A stretch of DNA of 64,000 bases from Monocercomonoides exilis (GCA_001643675.2 LSRY02000009.1:305001-369000); one strand, 5' to 3'. Shown: positions 45,486-57,760, counted from the stretch's first letter. Notes: generated from the sequence alone by a model not told the origin. Numbers and translations: made by a program.

Positions 45486-46160
45486 TTAAATTGCTTTTGG
45501 CAGAGGAATTGTTGGAACAGAAGGCTGAGTTGGTATCATGTGCTGAGCCGGAACTGGGTTTGCGGGATAACCCTGAGCAGGAAGAGCATAAACAGGTTGC
45601 GCAGTTGGAGGTTGGATATATGTTGGCTGTCCGAACACCATCTGTCCCTGTGCAGGTGGAATGAAGCCTGGTTGAACGAACTGCGGCTGGACGGGATATG
45701 CAACAATTTGTGGCTCGGTTGTTGACAAAAATTGAGCTTTTTGTCTAACTGCATCAATGATTTCTATGTTAAGTTGTTCGACCATATCGTTCAGAAGGCA
45801 GCAATCGATGCAAGTTCCTATTCCACAAAGGCCACCAGTCAAGCAGTAAATTATGCCCATTGTAACATCTCCGAGATAAACACGCTGCATTCCATGAAAC
45901 CCGCAAAAGCATCCCAACCAAGCTAACCAAGCAGTATAAGACGAAAATTGTCCATCGCCCCAAGCAGGAATTCCTAATCTTAAAGTAGATTTAAGTTGTG
46001 GTGACCTTTACAAGAATTGCATAAAAAAACATTAATCTTCAATTATTGTCATAAAGCTAAAGAAACAAAACCATTGAATCCCTTCATAAGTTCTTGGGTC
46101 GTACATTGAGATTTGTTGTGGCTGAGTTACAGCGACTTGTGGAACTGCTGTTGTTTGCAT
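45486..46160 (-). CDS. TM2-domain membrane protein, two exons
   Basis: The main exon encodes YTAWLAWLGCFCGFHGMQRV, then YLGDVTMGIIYCLTGGLCGI and GTCIDCCLL. This is the two-helix TM2 domain in which the 'FLG..G.HRFYLG' turn is replaced by GFHGMQRVYLG. The Pro/Gln/Val-rich C-terminal tail (QPQFVQPGFIPPAQGQM and on) is cytosolic-looking. A 5' exon from ATG at 46160 reads MQTTAVPQVAVTQPQQIS. A phase-consistent junction is 46105/45978 (donor GTACGA, acceptor TTTAAG), giving 182 residues. The exon 1 frame stays open past that donor (MYDPRTYEG), so the junction is provisional. TM2 proteins have no single established role in protists. Confidence 0.75.
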
Positions 46161-46303
46161 AAAGAAAGAACAATAAAAGACGGAGTAATGTATATGAATG
46201 GTAAAATTGATCGATGATTATTTTGTTATTTTCTTTGATCAATAAGATCTGATACATTAAGTAATCGATAATTTGGAAGAATTTTGATTGATTATTGGTG
46301 TAA
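46161..46303. promoter_or_regulatory. 143-bp divergent intergenic region, presumed bidirectional promoter
   Basis: Separates the start codons of the TM2 gene (minus) and the Rab3GAP2-like gene (plus). AT-rich; I cannot point to a specific promoter element. Confidence 0.4.
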
Positions 46304-49300
46304 ATGGATTTGCGTGTTGCTCTTTACGCAAAAAAAATCTCATTTCCACCTCGCCAAGCGTCAACAATATCCCAGCCATTCGTTTCAATCGATAATTCAG
46401 GGAAAAATATATTAATTGTTGATTTATCAAAGCGACAAGTTTACACATATTCAACAGAAACAAATGAATATCATCAACTTTTCCCAGAGCCAGAGCTTAT
46501 TTTTGAAGATGAGGAGATTGTATATGTGCAATATTTGACATTTCAAACTGTATATTCTCCAATGTCAATCATTGAAAAGCAACCTTCAAAAGCAAAACTG
46601 GCAAAAAGCAAAGAAGTTTTATATGACTATGCATCAATGTGCAAACCTTATTTTTTTGATTGTGCGCTTGTTGCAGTTTCTAATGGAGATCTTTTATTTA
46701 TTCATCTTCCAACTCGTCGAATAATTCTTAAAACTGTTTTTTATCCAGCTCCTCTGCTGCACATCAATGTTTCTGCACCAAATGTTTCTCCTGCAACATT
46801 AACATTTATCTACTCTGGGGAAATTGCATGCGCGGTGTCAATTACTTCACTTGCAAAAGCTCTAACAACTGAAATTATGGCAAAACAAACGCTTTATCAA
46901 TTCAATAGAGATACCTCCCTTGATTCGCATCCAAGGAAGTGGGATAAAAAATGCCCTGGCTATTCTGAAAAAATTCCTATTTCATTACCAGTTACTACTG
47001 CTCCAATAAAACATGCAGTTTGGAGCTTTACCTCAATATCAACTTTGAATGATTGTGTAAGTATTGGAGGAGTATGTCACAGCACGACAAAAGGGAAGAA
47101 GAAGGAAGAAAGCGGATACTTTGTCAGATATTCAAATGCCTTTGGCGCATTAATTTTTGGTGATGAAAAAGATGAGGCCTCTCTAATGCCAGGCGCACAG
47201 CAATCATCATCATCAACAACATCATCTTTAGTATCAGCAGACTCATCCTCTCAATCCGCAAAGCAGCCACAGGTGACATATCCTGTTGTGCTGCGTCTGC
47301 TAGCGCTTGGGTCAACCCCCTTCATCTCTCAATACACTGCCCCAACACAACCTCCTCCCCCTTCTGCCATCGCTGCTGTCGCCAGCGCCATTTCGTCTGT
47401 TGTCAAAAGCACATTTCGAATGGGCAGGTTTTTGTTTGGAGGAGGAGGAGGTGGTGGAGGAGGAAGCAATGATTCTAACAGCAGCAAAGGATCCAAAAGC
47501 CCTTCTGCCTCTTCTCCTGCACAACCAGGAAAGAATGACTCAAACACAAACGCCTCTTCCTCAGCTTCTGGTTCAACTGGTGCATCTGGTGCATCTTCCG
47601 CCCCTCAGCTTCGCAGTCCCTTTACCCTCCACTACTCACACCTCGCTCTGCGAGACAAGCTTCGTGTCGGGAAGCGAGTGGCAGCAGCGCCTTCGTCTTC
47701 TTCCTCGTCAGCGTCTTCCTTTGTGGCAGTGAGTGACTCATTGGGCAGAGTGATGGTGGTGGAGGCAGACAGCGGGGTGTGTGTGCACATCTTCAAGGGA
47801 GTGAGGAATGCACAGGTGGCGTGGCTGAGGGAGTGGATCGACTTTGGAGAAGGAGAGAAGAAGAAGAAGAAGAGGGGGAAGGAAGTGAAGGTGGAAGAAA
47901 ATGGAAAGAAAGAGAATGATGAGAAAGAGAAAGAGAAGGAGAAGGAGGCAGAAGAAGTGAATGAAATGCAGACAACAGCGTGGATGAGAAACAGAGAGCT
48001 GTTTGAGAGAAGAAGACTGCAGCTGCTGCGGCAGAGAAGAGGCATCTCATCAAAACCACACAAACACCACAAAAACAGACAGAAAAGAGAAGAAATTCAT
48101 TCAATGCAGAATGACAAGGAAATGTTAAATGAAAAGGATTCCAATGAACAGACAAGTTCTTCTTTGAATGCGTTGTCGTCTTCGGATGAAGGGAAAACTG
48201 CATCTTCAACACAGACATATGTCAATCCATCGCTCATTCAGAAATCTCAATCTCTTTTATCACCAGATACAATTTCTTCTTCGTCAAAATCTTCTTCTTC
48301 TTCTTCCTCTTCTTCTTCTCCTTCCTTCTCCTTCACCCCCTTCTCCACCTCTGCCACCTCTTCTACCTTCCATCCACCCCCCTTCCCATCCACACACAAC
48401 ATGCTTCCTCTCCTCTTCCTTGTCATCTACACACCCCACCGCAACCTCATCGAAGTCTTTCTTTTCCCTCACTTCTCCCGCATAGGCGCAATGGTCGTTC
48501 CAAATGGCATTCTCCTCTCCCCTCTCTCAAACAGCGGGGCTGCGGTGTCGTTTCAGACAGAGGAGGAAGAAAAGGAAGAAGAAGAGAAAGAGGAAGAAGA
48601 AAGGGAAGAGGAAGAGGAAAATGAGGAAGGGGAAGGGGAAGGAAGAGGAAGAGGAAGAGGAAGAGGAAGAGGAAGAGGAAAAGGAAGAGGAAGAGGAAAT
48701 GTATTTGATGAGAAAGAAAAGAGTCATGATAGTCAAGAAAGAGAAAGAGAAAAGGAGAATGAGAAAGAGAAAGATAAGAATAAAAAGAAAGAGAAAGCGA
48801 ATAATGTGAAAAGTGATAAGCTCAATCCATCAAAAGGAAGCATGCCACAAACAGAGCTTCTTTCTGCGAGGCGTCTTTCTCGTTCGCCCAGCCCTTCCTT
48901 CTCTTCTCTCTCTTCCATCTCATCCAGAAGTGCTTCTCTTTCTCCTCCTCCTCCTCCTTCATCTTCTTCCTCTTCCTCTTCTTCCACTAATTCTTCTTCT
49001 TCTTCTTCTCGTCCTCACTCAAACGCATTCACAGCCCTTGCCGTGACAGCTGCTGTCCCTCCTCCTCCTCTTCCTCTTTCTGCTTCTTTCTCTTCTCTTT
49101 CTTCTTTCTCATCTTCTTTCACAAACAACACATTCAATAGAAGCAACTTAAATAGCTCAAACACCTCTTCTTTCATTCTGAACCAATCGCGCAGTCTTCT
49201 TTCCTTCTCCTTTTTGTGTTCTCCTTCGCTTTCTCCTTCTCCCCTCGTCAGAACTCTTTCCAATGCCCCCCTCTTCTTCTCTGCTTCTGCCTCTGCCTCT

Positions 49301-49814
49301 GCTGCTTCTCCTGCCAAATACAATGGAAAGAAGAATACTGTTATTGATTCTAATTCTTCTTCTTCTTCTTCTTCTTCTCCATCTCCATCTCAAACACAAT
49401 TTGTTGCTCCTACACCTCTTTCTCCTTCTTTTTCATCATCATCATCTTCTTCTTCATTATCATTATCTTCTTCTTCTTCTTCTTCTCGTTTATCTCCTTC
49501 TCTTTCCACTTCACCCTCATTTCTTCCCACTCCCTCCCCCTCTTCGTCTCCAACCCCTCCTCCTCTCTTCTCTGCTCCTCTTCTTTGGTCATCATCATCA
49601 TCTTCTTCTTCTTCTTCCTCTTCCTCTTTCCACCCAAAATGCACCCTCGCCAATCTCTCTTCTGTTCTCCATGGCGATTCTTTCTCTCCTTCTCTCTCTT
49701 CTCCTTCCATCCCTTCCACACACCCCGTCCTCTTCCTCTCCAGCAACCGCTTAGTCCACCTGCACATTATCGCTCTCTCTAAACAGATGAGAGAGAAGAA
49801 GAAGAAAGCAACAG

Positions 49815-49845
<31 letters not shown>

Positions 49846-50443
49846 TTCTTCTTCTTCTTCAATGGCGATGGAGATGAATGCAAAGGGAGCTTATTCGCTG
49901 TTTGCTACACCTGCTGGAAGTTCTGTTGATCAGTCACATTCTTCTTCTTCTCCTTCTTCTCCTTCTTCTTCTCCTCTTCCATCCACAAACACAAATGCCC
50001 CATTCGAAGTGCATGGCGATTTAGAAGAGATTTTCTTACACAGAAACAGAGGAATGCCAACTTCTTTGTTTTTGCCTTCATTTTTGCCGGCAAATGGCCA
50101 TTTTAATAAAAATAATTGTGGTATTGATCATTTGAATCATAATCAGCCAATTGAGAGTAATTTTCCTTCACATCAGCTGTTTCACTCACACGCCACTCAG
50201 CCTTACTCTCCTCCTCTCTCTCATTCACCCTCAAATGCAATGGATGTCTTGTCTTCTTCTTCATCTTCATCTCTTTCTACATCTCCATCTTCTCTTTCTT
50301 CTCTTTCTCTTTCTTCTTCTCCTTCAGTAACTGTCTCATCTTCCCCCAAGCTGAGCACGATGACTGCCAATTCTCTCTTTGTTGCTGCTTTCAGCACAAG
50401 CAATCTGCTCTCAAAGATGTCGACTTATCCGTTCAAGCAATAA
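46304..50443 (+). CDS. Rab3GAP2-like (non-catalytic Rab3 GTPase-activating complex subunit) protein
   Basis: A single-exon 1379-residue protein from ATG 46304. It is the likely regulatory subunit that pairs with Rab3GAP1 to act on Rab GTPases, in other eukaryotes as a Rab18 GEF/Rab3 GAP at ER and autophagic membranes. The N-terminal beta-propeller (Rab3GAP2_N) signature is DSLGRVMVVEADSGVCVHIF, then KGVRNAQVAWL (about residues 478-512), matching the family's 'D.LGRVlL.D...G..vRm.KGYRdAQ..W'. A second match is FLVIYTPHRNLIEVFLFP, then HFSRIGAM (about 705-730). The segments between are filled by Gly, Ser, Glu/Lys and Arg-Gly runs. After residue ~750 almost everything is low complexity. The family's C-terminal domain is not recognisable; it may be absent or lie in exons I cannot join. 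Confidence 0.7.
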
Positions 50444-50975
50444 GAAAAAATTTTGAATGTTCTCTTTCTTTCTTTCTTTATTTCTTTCTTTGATTTCAGG
50501 TTTTTTCTAAAAATTTTCAGTTTTTTTGCTTTTATTTTTTATTTTTTTGATATACTTGAAAATGAACAAATCAAACATTCAAACAGAAAAAAGAATCAAC
50601 TGATGAAAGACAAAAAGAATGGAGGGGCAAAAAGAAATGCACATCATTAAAATCTTCTGTTTTCCAGCCATTCATTTGAAAAATATGTTCAATCTAATAA
50701 ATAAAGAAAATCTCACTGAAATTTCTTTGAGAAATTTTCTTTCAAAAGCGTAAATCAGAAAGGAGAATTGTTTCCAGTATATATTCCGATGAGTATCTGC
50801 ATTTATTATCTTGAAAAAGGTTATTCTTTTTTTTTTTTTTGAAGAATGCATTTTTCAAACTATCTTTCTGAACTCATTTTGATGAAGTGTGCTTTAAGTA
50901 TTGATTTTTATTTAAAAAAAAGATAAAGAACGATAATTTTGGAGTTACACAAATAGAAAATTTGAAAACAAAAGA

Positions 50976-50976
<1 letters not shown>

Positions 50977-51036
<60 letters not shown>
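50977..51036. repeat. Poly(A) run of 60 bases
   Basis: Uninterrupted A homopolymer; exact length is uncertain for technical reasons. Confidence 0.9.
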
Positions 51037-51039
<3 letters not shown>

Positions 51040-51069
51040 AAATAAAAATGAAAATAAAAATAAAAATAA

Positions 51070-51100
51070 AAAGACATAAAGACATAAAGACATAAAGACA
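51070..51100. repeat. AAGACATA tandem repeat, nearly four copies
   Basis: An 8-bp unit repeated directly, flanked by degenerate AAAGACA and AAAATAA repeats. Confidence 0.8.
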
Positions 51101-51185
51101 AAAAGACAAAGACAAGCAAATAGATGAATTGATAAATGGATGAATGGAAAGAATTGATTTTTGCAGCAAAACAAGTGTCATTTTC

Positions 51186-52670
51186 TCAAACATTTATAAT
51201 AAAATCTGAAATATTCTTGGTTTGTCCAAAATAAGCGTATCTGTTGTGATAATAAAACATATCATATAAGCTGGTGATGGTATCTTCGTATCCTTCTTCC
51301 TCCAACTTATCAAACACTTTCCGTTTCAGCTCCTTTACTTTCTTTTTTCCATATGAAAAAACCATTTTTGTCAATCGCTCAAAAACATGAGAAAAATAAT
51401 TCAAGCTGCTCCACATTTGCGTTTCATCCATTGTTGGCTGCTGAATCTCCTCCAAAACTGCACAAGTCACACATACATTCGTAAAAGCATCAATTCGGAG
51501 TTCTTCATTTTCTGATGAATTTTCCAACAAACAAATATATCGTTTGCAAATATCTTTGTGATTTTCTCTTGATGCTCGAATTAGTCTTGAAATGCTGCCA
51601 AAAAGCCAATCACATTCTTTGCATCTCGGTCGGCAATATAAAATATAAGTTTGAATCGAAGATGTCCATCTCCAGATAATATTCACTTCTTTCACTTCTT
51701 TTTCTCTTTCTTCTTCTTTTTTCTTCTTCCAATCCACTTTTCTTGCCAGCTCTTCAAGTTCTCTTGCTGCCTCTCTTGCAAAATTCTGATCATTCACAAC
51801 TATATCTTCTAAACTTTCTTCACTTTCATAACTTTCATAACTTTCATAATCCATTTCATCCATAGCATTATCTTTTGAGCATATTTCACAGAAATATCTA
51901 TCTATTAAAAACCCCCATGCATCTTGATATGCAAGTCGTGTAAGGTTGTGATGTTCCTGATGATATTTGACAATCTCTTTGATTTCATTAAAATACAGTT
52001 CTTTTTCAATATGCTAATCAAAAAATTTTAGAAAAAATTACAACAACATCAAAAATTAAAAAAAAAGTGCTCATACAAGTTCTCCAATACTGTACAAAGA
52101 AAGCAAAGCCATTTCCACTTCTTTCTGGGTCTCCTCGTTTTCCTCTTTGTTCGTTGCAACTTTCAGAAGGCAAGGAACGATAATTGAAACCAATTCATCA
52201 GGAATTTTTTTACTATTCAGCAAAAGATAGCACTCGCAGATATCAACAAGAAGCTTTTCATCCTTTCCTTCCTTTTTCTCATTTTCATTTATAATTAACT
52301 CTTCAATTTTTTTGTTCAATGAAGATTTCTCAAAGCTTTGAATGAAAATTCTTTTCAGCGTGATGCAATATCCAGCATGTTTCAACAACACAATGGCATT
52401 TCCAAAATTCAATTTCTTTTCATCTGTCATTTTAAGAATTTTGTCGAACAGTTCTTCTGTTAAAATGGATTCAATTTCTATTTTTTTCATCTCTTCCATT
52501 TCTTCATTCATTTCACGAATTTTCTGTTTTTGTTCAACTTCAGTGCAATCTTCCAGTCCATTGAACAATTCTTTAAAATAATAAAGAAAGAAAGAGAGAA
52601 ATTACCAAAAATTTAAATACAACAATAAATTCAGACCTGTGAACTTTTTTGTGTTTTCTGTATCCTGCTT
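51186..52670 (-). CDS. ARM-like alpha-solenoid family protein, copy A; ATG replaced by AAG at the conserved start
   Basis: Exons by comparison with copy C: 52670-52637 (34 nt), 52570-52077 and 52013-51186, with introns of 66 and 63 bp (donors GTCTGA and GTATGA), phases 1 and 0. The helical family pattern includes GLEDCTEVEQKQKIREMNEE, NAIVLLKHAGYCITLKRI, KEENEETQKEVEMALLSLYS, KYHQEHHNLTRLAYQDAW and LKRKVFDKLEEEGYEDTITS. The frame is open throughout, but the codon aligned with copy C's ATG is AAG and no other in-frame ATG precedes residue ~20. Translation would have to start at the internal Met (REMNEE) or at an unseen exon. The function is unknown; related multigene families in oxymonads are annotated only as hypothetical. 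Confidence 0.65.
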
Positions 52671-53831
52671 TTTTGTGATCACATTGCATTCAAAAAGCAA
52701 TGGTATTTAAGCATTCATATAAAATTCGCATTTGTTTGGACAGAAGTAATAGATGATATATAAAACACTCAAAATTGCAATCAAACTATGTGCGGCGGCA
52801 CCACTCTTCTTTCACTCATTTGCATTTTTAGAAAGTTACAAAAGCAAGAGTGAGTTTGAAATATTAACTTTTGTTATAATGGATTCAATGATCAAAATGG
52901 CTTCTTTGAACTGAAGAATAAATATGCAAAATAGGTGGTCGATGAGTGAACATTTGCTGCAGATTTAATAATGTTAATTTCGATGTCCACATGTATCGCT
53001 GGAAAACAATGCCAATGATGAAATTTTGATAAATAATCTATGAAATTTGATGGCCAATGAAATGCAACAATTTCATCAATAACGCAAAAAGACGTAATGT
53101 ATGTTATTTTTATTGTTCTATATGTTGTGAAAATGTTTCCGTCTGTATCCTTTCCAAAGTTTAGGAATCCGAATTATTGTTGAAATGGCCAATCTCCGCT
53201 TTGTTGAGCAAGACAATGAGAACGGAGCAGATTATTGTATAGCCATTGGGAAATAAAGGAACTTACACAAGATGCATGATTTTCAAAATTTTTATTTGGA
53301 ACAAGAGGTGAAAGCAAATTCAACTGAAGTTTTATTGAATGAAGACAAAAGAGGATGGAATTCTGTGAAGGACAAAATCTTCACAAAATTATATAGAATT
53401 CAGGAACATAAGGCAGAGGGAGCAGTTTGGATATTTCTGGAAAGGAAAGTGAATTGCAGAATGGAAAGCACGATAAAAACAACGAAAAAGGAAAGAAAGC
53501 AATGCAAAGAAATAAAACAAGATAGAAGCGGAATTAACAGGAGTGAGACAACTATTTCTGCTTTTGGAATATGAGCCTGCCTTTTGGAAAAATTTTTAAA
53601 AACCGAGAATAGTTACTCCTTATCATTTCATTGAAATAGATGAAATGAATATCAGCAGCTTCTGTTTCAGCCCATGCCTTTGAAAGGATAACAAAATTTG
53701 AAAGGATTACTTCAACCACCTTCCATTTGGTGCCTTTATTGGATTTGATAAACGAGCAGACAGAAGTCTTGGAACTTTGGTACCACAGCCCACTTTTGAT
53801 GATATGAAATGGCAATGCTCTTCTATGCTTT
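52671..53831. other. Unit-A upstream DNA, no gene called
   Basis: Shares blocks with the regions upstream of copies B and C. A 100-codon plus-strand frame (53272-53574) is Lys/Glu-rich and without recognisable motif. I see no firm gene. Confidence 0.5.
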
Positions 53832-54119
53832 CTACTTCATCGTTATCTTATCATCATTTTCTTCTTCTTCTTCAATTTCTCCTCCTCTTTCACCAACAAC
53901 TCTATCTTCATATCTTCCTTCTTCTTCTTCTTCTTCTTCTTCTTCTTCTTCTTCTTCTTCTTCTTCTTCTTCTTCTTCTTCTTCTTCTTCTTCTTCTTCT
54001 TCTTCTTCTTCTTTATTGTCCTTGAGAGAGGATGTCTCCTGTCTTTCGCTTTTCTTCTGCAATAGCATCCAACTCTTCCCAGTACAAACTCCATCTCCCA
54101 ATGAACATTCATTCATCAC
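53832..54119 (-). CDS. Small acidic ORF with long poly-Glu (unit A), doubtful gene
   Basis: A 95-codon minus-strand frame starts at an ATG (54119). It contains MLLQKKSERQETSSLKDNKE, a run of about 30 Glu from the GAA repeat, and a Glu-rich tail. The start region matches the acidic ORF upstream of copy C (MLLQKKSERREPSLLKYNKE), so the two are homologous. The tails after the Glu run differ. The alternative frame of the same DNA (EELDAIAEEKRKTG) is equally conserved, so which frame is coding is uncertain. Confidence 0.3.
   Translation of the reverse strand: MMNECSLGDGVCTGKSWMLLQKKSERQETSSLKDNKEEEEEEEEEEEEEEEEEEEEEEEEEEEEEEEGRYEDRVVGERGGEIEEEEENDDKITMK
53918..54011. repeat. (TTC)n microsatellite, ~94 bp
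   Basis: About 31 perfect TTC units, in the same position as a TTC array in the third unit. Confidence 0.95.
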
Positions 54120-54239
54120 TCACACAACACAACAGCTCCAGAAACGCCCTCTGCTTCTGCAGATACAAAATTCGAGCTGTGGCTGAGGCCAATGAATATT
54201 TCTTTGCTGTGATAAGAAAAGAAAAACATAAAATTTAGT

Positions 54240-55106
54240 CAAATAAAAAGAATCAAATGGTAATGCTTCAAATTTTCCTCGAGTTTTGTTGCAATAGGAA
54301 AAGAACTGAAAATATTCGACTCCACTTGATTCACACTTTTGTCATTGTTAACTTTTGTGTTTTTCATTTTTTTTATGTTCAAATCGTAAATTGCATGAAT
54401 GACAACTTTTATTAAAACGTGGAATATTCATCATTTGGGGCAAATTTTTTTGTTTTATGAATTTTGTTCCACACAGTTCTTTCAAAGATTTTTTTCGATT
54501 ATTTATATTTTAATATTTAATATTGTATGATAAAGTTAGAATTATAATCATTCGATTGCTGATAAAATTTGGAACAAATAATTGAATTTTTCATAAATGA
54601 AAGAATTCTGTCCCATTTTATCTGCAAAAATTCACGTTTTGAGCAATTTGTGGTGTGTTTTTTGAAAAGAAAATCAAAAATTATTTCGTTTCAACTGCAA
54701 CAATAGTAAAATAGTTGAATATAAAATATAACAAAAAAGGATTCGTTTATATTTTTCATTAAATTTTGGTTTTTCCAAATAAATCCAATTCATAATTTTT
54801 TCGACAATTCAAACGATTGAAAACAGTGTATTTTCATCAGTCAGCGTAGATTGATCATTTTTCAATCACACTTCATTTGAACTTTCTTCTCCAATTCAAG
54901 ACAAAAAAACATATTCGAGCTTTGGAAAAAGGATAGCCTTCGATTTCATAACGAAAAAAAAAAAAGAAAAAAGTGAAAAGTAAAAAGAAAAAGAAAAAGA
55001 AAAAGAAAAAGAAAAAGAAAAAGAAAAAGAAAAAGAAAATAAAAAAAGGAAAAGGAAAAAGAAAAACAAAAATTCAGAGAAACAAAATGAAAAGAGCACC
55101 ATTTCC
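54240..55106. other. Intergenic AT-rich DNA with a (GAAAAA)n tract
   Basis: No gene seen. Ends in a run of hexanucleotide GAAAAA repeats at about 54985-55045. Confidence 0.65.
54985..55045. repeat. (GAAAAA)n hexanucleotide repeat
   Basis: About nine near-perfect GAAAAA units. Confidence 0.85.
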
Positions 55107-56519
55107 TCAAATATTCGCAAAATAATCAAAAATGTTCAATAATAATCCACAATAATATCCTTCGTTTTGATTAACAAATATTCCATGAGAGCTAATGAAA
55201 AAGTCTTCCAGTCCTTCTTCTTCCATCTTTTCAAAAACCTTCCTTTTCGTTGCCTTTCTTTCCTCTTCTTCCATTTCATCATCCTCCTTTTCTTTCAATC
55301 GACTCGAAACAAACATAAAGTAATGAAAGCTTTCGCATGCAAAATTGTCACGCAATGTGTGCCTCTGAAACTCTTCCAAAACAGCGTTAACAGTTCCCCC
55401 TTTCAACAGGTCTTCAATTTTCATGGCTTCATTCTCTGCTGCCACACTTAGTAAATAAATGCAATACAAGCCCACATATTTGCGATTAGCTGTTGCTGTT
55501 CGAAAGATCTGAGTAATTATGTTGATAAGTTTGACAAATTCTTCAGTCCTCAATTGGCAAACGCGAAAATAATGCCCCAAACATTGAAGCCATTCAATTA
55601 AAATATATTCTTCTTTTCCTTCTTTTTCTCCTCTTCTTTCTTCTTTTCTCTTCCAACAAATATATTTTACGAGCTCTTCCAGTTCCTTTATAGCCTCTCT
55701 GACAAAATGCAACTCATTTGTATTAGGACCTTCCAAAGATTGATCGCTGAAAAATCGGTTTATCAAAAAGTCCCAAGCAGACTGATATGCAAGTTGTGTC
55801 AGATTGTGATGTTCCTGATGATACAGGATAATTTCTGTGATTTCCTTCAAATACATTTCTTTTTTTATTTCCTAATAACAAAATTGCAAGAAATTCAAAA
55901 ACGTTTAAAATGAAGAACAGGTTTTCATACAAAATAGTAGCATATGTTGCTCAAAGCAAGTAAAGCCATTTCCATTTCTTTTTGAGTTTCTTCATTTTCC
56001 TCTTTCTTCGAGGTAACTTTCAGAAGGCTGGGCACACATATTAAAATTAATTCTTGTAGGAAATCGAAGCTCAAAGATATGAAGCATTCACAAAGATAAG
56101 CTAAATGCTTTTCGTCCTTTTCTTCTTTTTTCTTTTCTTCTTCAATAATCATCTTCTCAAATCTTTTGTTCAACAAAGATTTTTCAAAATGAAAATTCCA
56201 AACATCTTTCAGAACATTGCAATATCCAACATGTTTCAGCAACAAAATTGCATTTCGCAACGAAAGTTTCTCTTCTTCAATCATTTCGAGCATAATATTG
56301 AACAGTTCTTCTGAAAAACCAGATTCAAATTTATCCTTGTTCATTTTTCTATTATTTCATTTATTTCATCGATTTTCTGTTTCTGTTCTTCTTCATCACA
56401 ATGTTCCAGTTCAGAAAACAATTCTTCAATAAAAAAAGATAAAAATTGTAACAAACATGTTTCAAATACAACAACAATAACAAACCTGTAACTCTTTTTG
56501 ATGTGTCATTCAACTGAAT
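55107..56519 (-). pseudogene. ARM-like alpha-solenoid family, copy B: start lost and frameshifted
   Basis: Same three-exon layout as copies A and C: 56519-56486 (34 nt), 56423-55931 and 55871-55107, introns with donors GTTTGT and GTATGA. The codon at the conserved start is ATT. In exon 2 the frame LFSELEHCDEEEQKQKIDEI, NEIIEK runs into TGA at about 56348. The family sequence resumes in another frame as MNKDKFESGFSEELFNI, which implies a one-base deletion in an A run. Downstream sequence is intact to the terminal NIFDYFANI. It could still be a sequencing error in a homopolymer, but the independent start loss supports a pseudogene. Confidence 0.7.
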
Positions 56520-57559
56520 TTTCAAAAACGCATCGCAACCAGAAAACAATTTCATTTTGCCATTCACATTGAATTCGCATATGTTTGGATAAATGAAACA
56601 GATGAAAAATAAAAACTCAAAAATTGCCTTTAAAATATGTGCGTTCACACAGTTTCTTCTTGTGTTTGCATTTTTGGCAATGTATTAAGAAGAGAAACAA
56701 CGTTTTATTTTTTATTCGGTTTGCTATTATGGAGGTTGTGATCGAATTGTTTTCTTTGAACGAAAATATTTCTTGTTAAAATGAAAGATTGAGCAATAAA
56801 ACTCTATTTCATTCTTTATTCAATTAATTCCGGTGACTTTGCGCTTCCGTGAGATGATATATTCTTTTTGATTTATTGATGCACTATTTTTTTCACATTT
56901 GAGCGGTCAAGCAATCTCAACAACAAAAGTTATTGAACGTTTTAAACTTATTGTTTGCATTCTTTTATTGTCCTATTTTTTAAAATGTATTTCCATCTGA
57001 ATCCTTTTCAAAGTCCGGAAATATCACGAATTATTGAAATGGCCAATTCTTTCTTTTCGGGGCAGACAACAATGGAGAGAGCCAAATATTTCCTTACAAA
57101 CATCATGCATTTGATTCTGGTTGGTTTTTTATTTACAAAAATATTCACCTATAATTGTTGACACAAAACGAAATATGTGGAAATACAATGAAAAACGAAT
57201 ATTAATTGAAGGGAAATTTACAGGGTTGAAAGACGTCCAAAGACAAAAAGGAAGAATGATCAGTTTCTATGAAAAGAGAGTCCTTTTTAGAATATGGAGA
57301 GGATATCATCAAAAAAATTTTTGATTGGAGATATTGGAACAAATAACAGAAACAGGAGATTGGATGCAGTTGGAACAGAACAAGGCGACTCTCTTGGGAT
57401 GAGATGGACAAGGCGTTGATATTATGCGCTGGGAATAACAATGGAACTGCTTTTCATTGCTTGGCTGAAGAGCCTAAAATACGAGAAAATCAGGCAGCTT
57501 GGTGTGATACAGGAAGCAGGAGGCAAATGACAGGCAAAATGGATTTGATTCATAAAACC
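56520..57559. other. Unit-B upstream DNA, no gene called
   Basis: Paralogous in patches to the DNA upstream of copies A and C. Only short frames. Confidence 0.5.
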
Positions 57560-57760
57560 TTCATCTTCAGCCTTATGCCATCGAAGCGTTACCCACACGA
57601 GCAGATGAGGTTGTGATGTTGAAAATATCTTCTGTCTGAAGACATCCAACATTTTATATTTCAATAACGACTTCTTCATCACCTTTTGCATCGTCTTCAT
57701 CTTCTTCTTCGCCATCATTGTTTTCATGTGCGCCTCCACAGCAAATGCTATTCTAATTTT
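57560..57760 (-). pseudogene. Decayed copy of the acidic ORF (unit B)
   Basis: The minus strand reads GGAHENNDGEEEDEDDAKGD, then EEVVIEI, a stop, and NVGCLQTEDIFNITTSSA. This aligns with GGAYENNDSFDEGDDEEDED and CLQTEDILNITT of the third unit, apart from the in-frame stop. Confidence 0.5.

Larger units (their letters stand above)
50444..51185. other. Convergent intergenic region with poly(A) and short tandem repeats
   Basis: No coding pattern. Contains a 60-base A run and an AAGACATA tandem repeat. Confidence 0.7.

Noticed and set aside
46060-46110. A 15-nt intron (GTTTTGTTTCTTTAG) in the TM2 gene
   Set aside because: Removing it leads directly to a stop codon, so it does not give a working frame.
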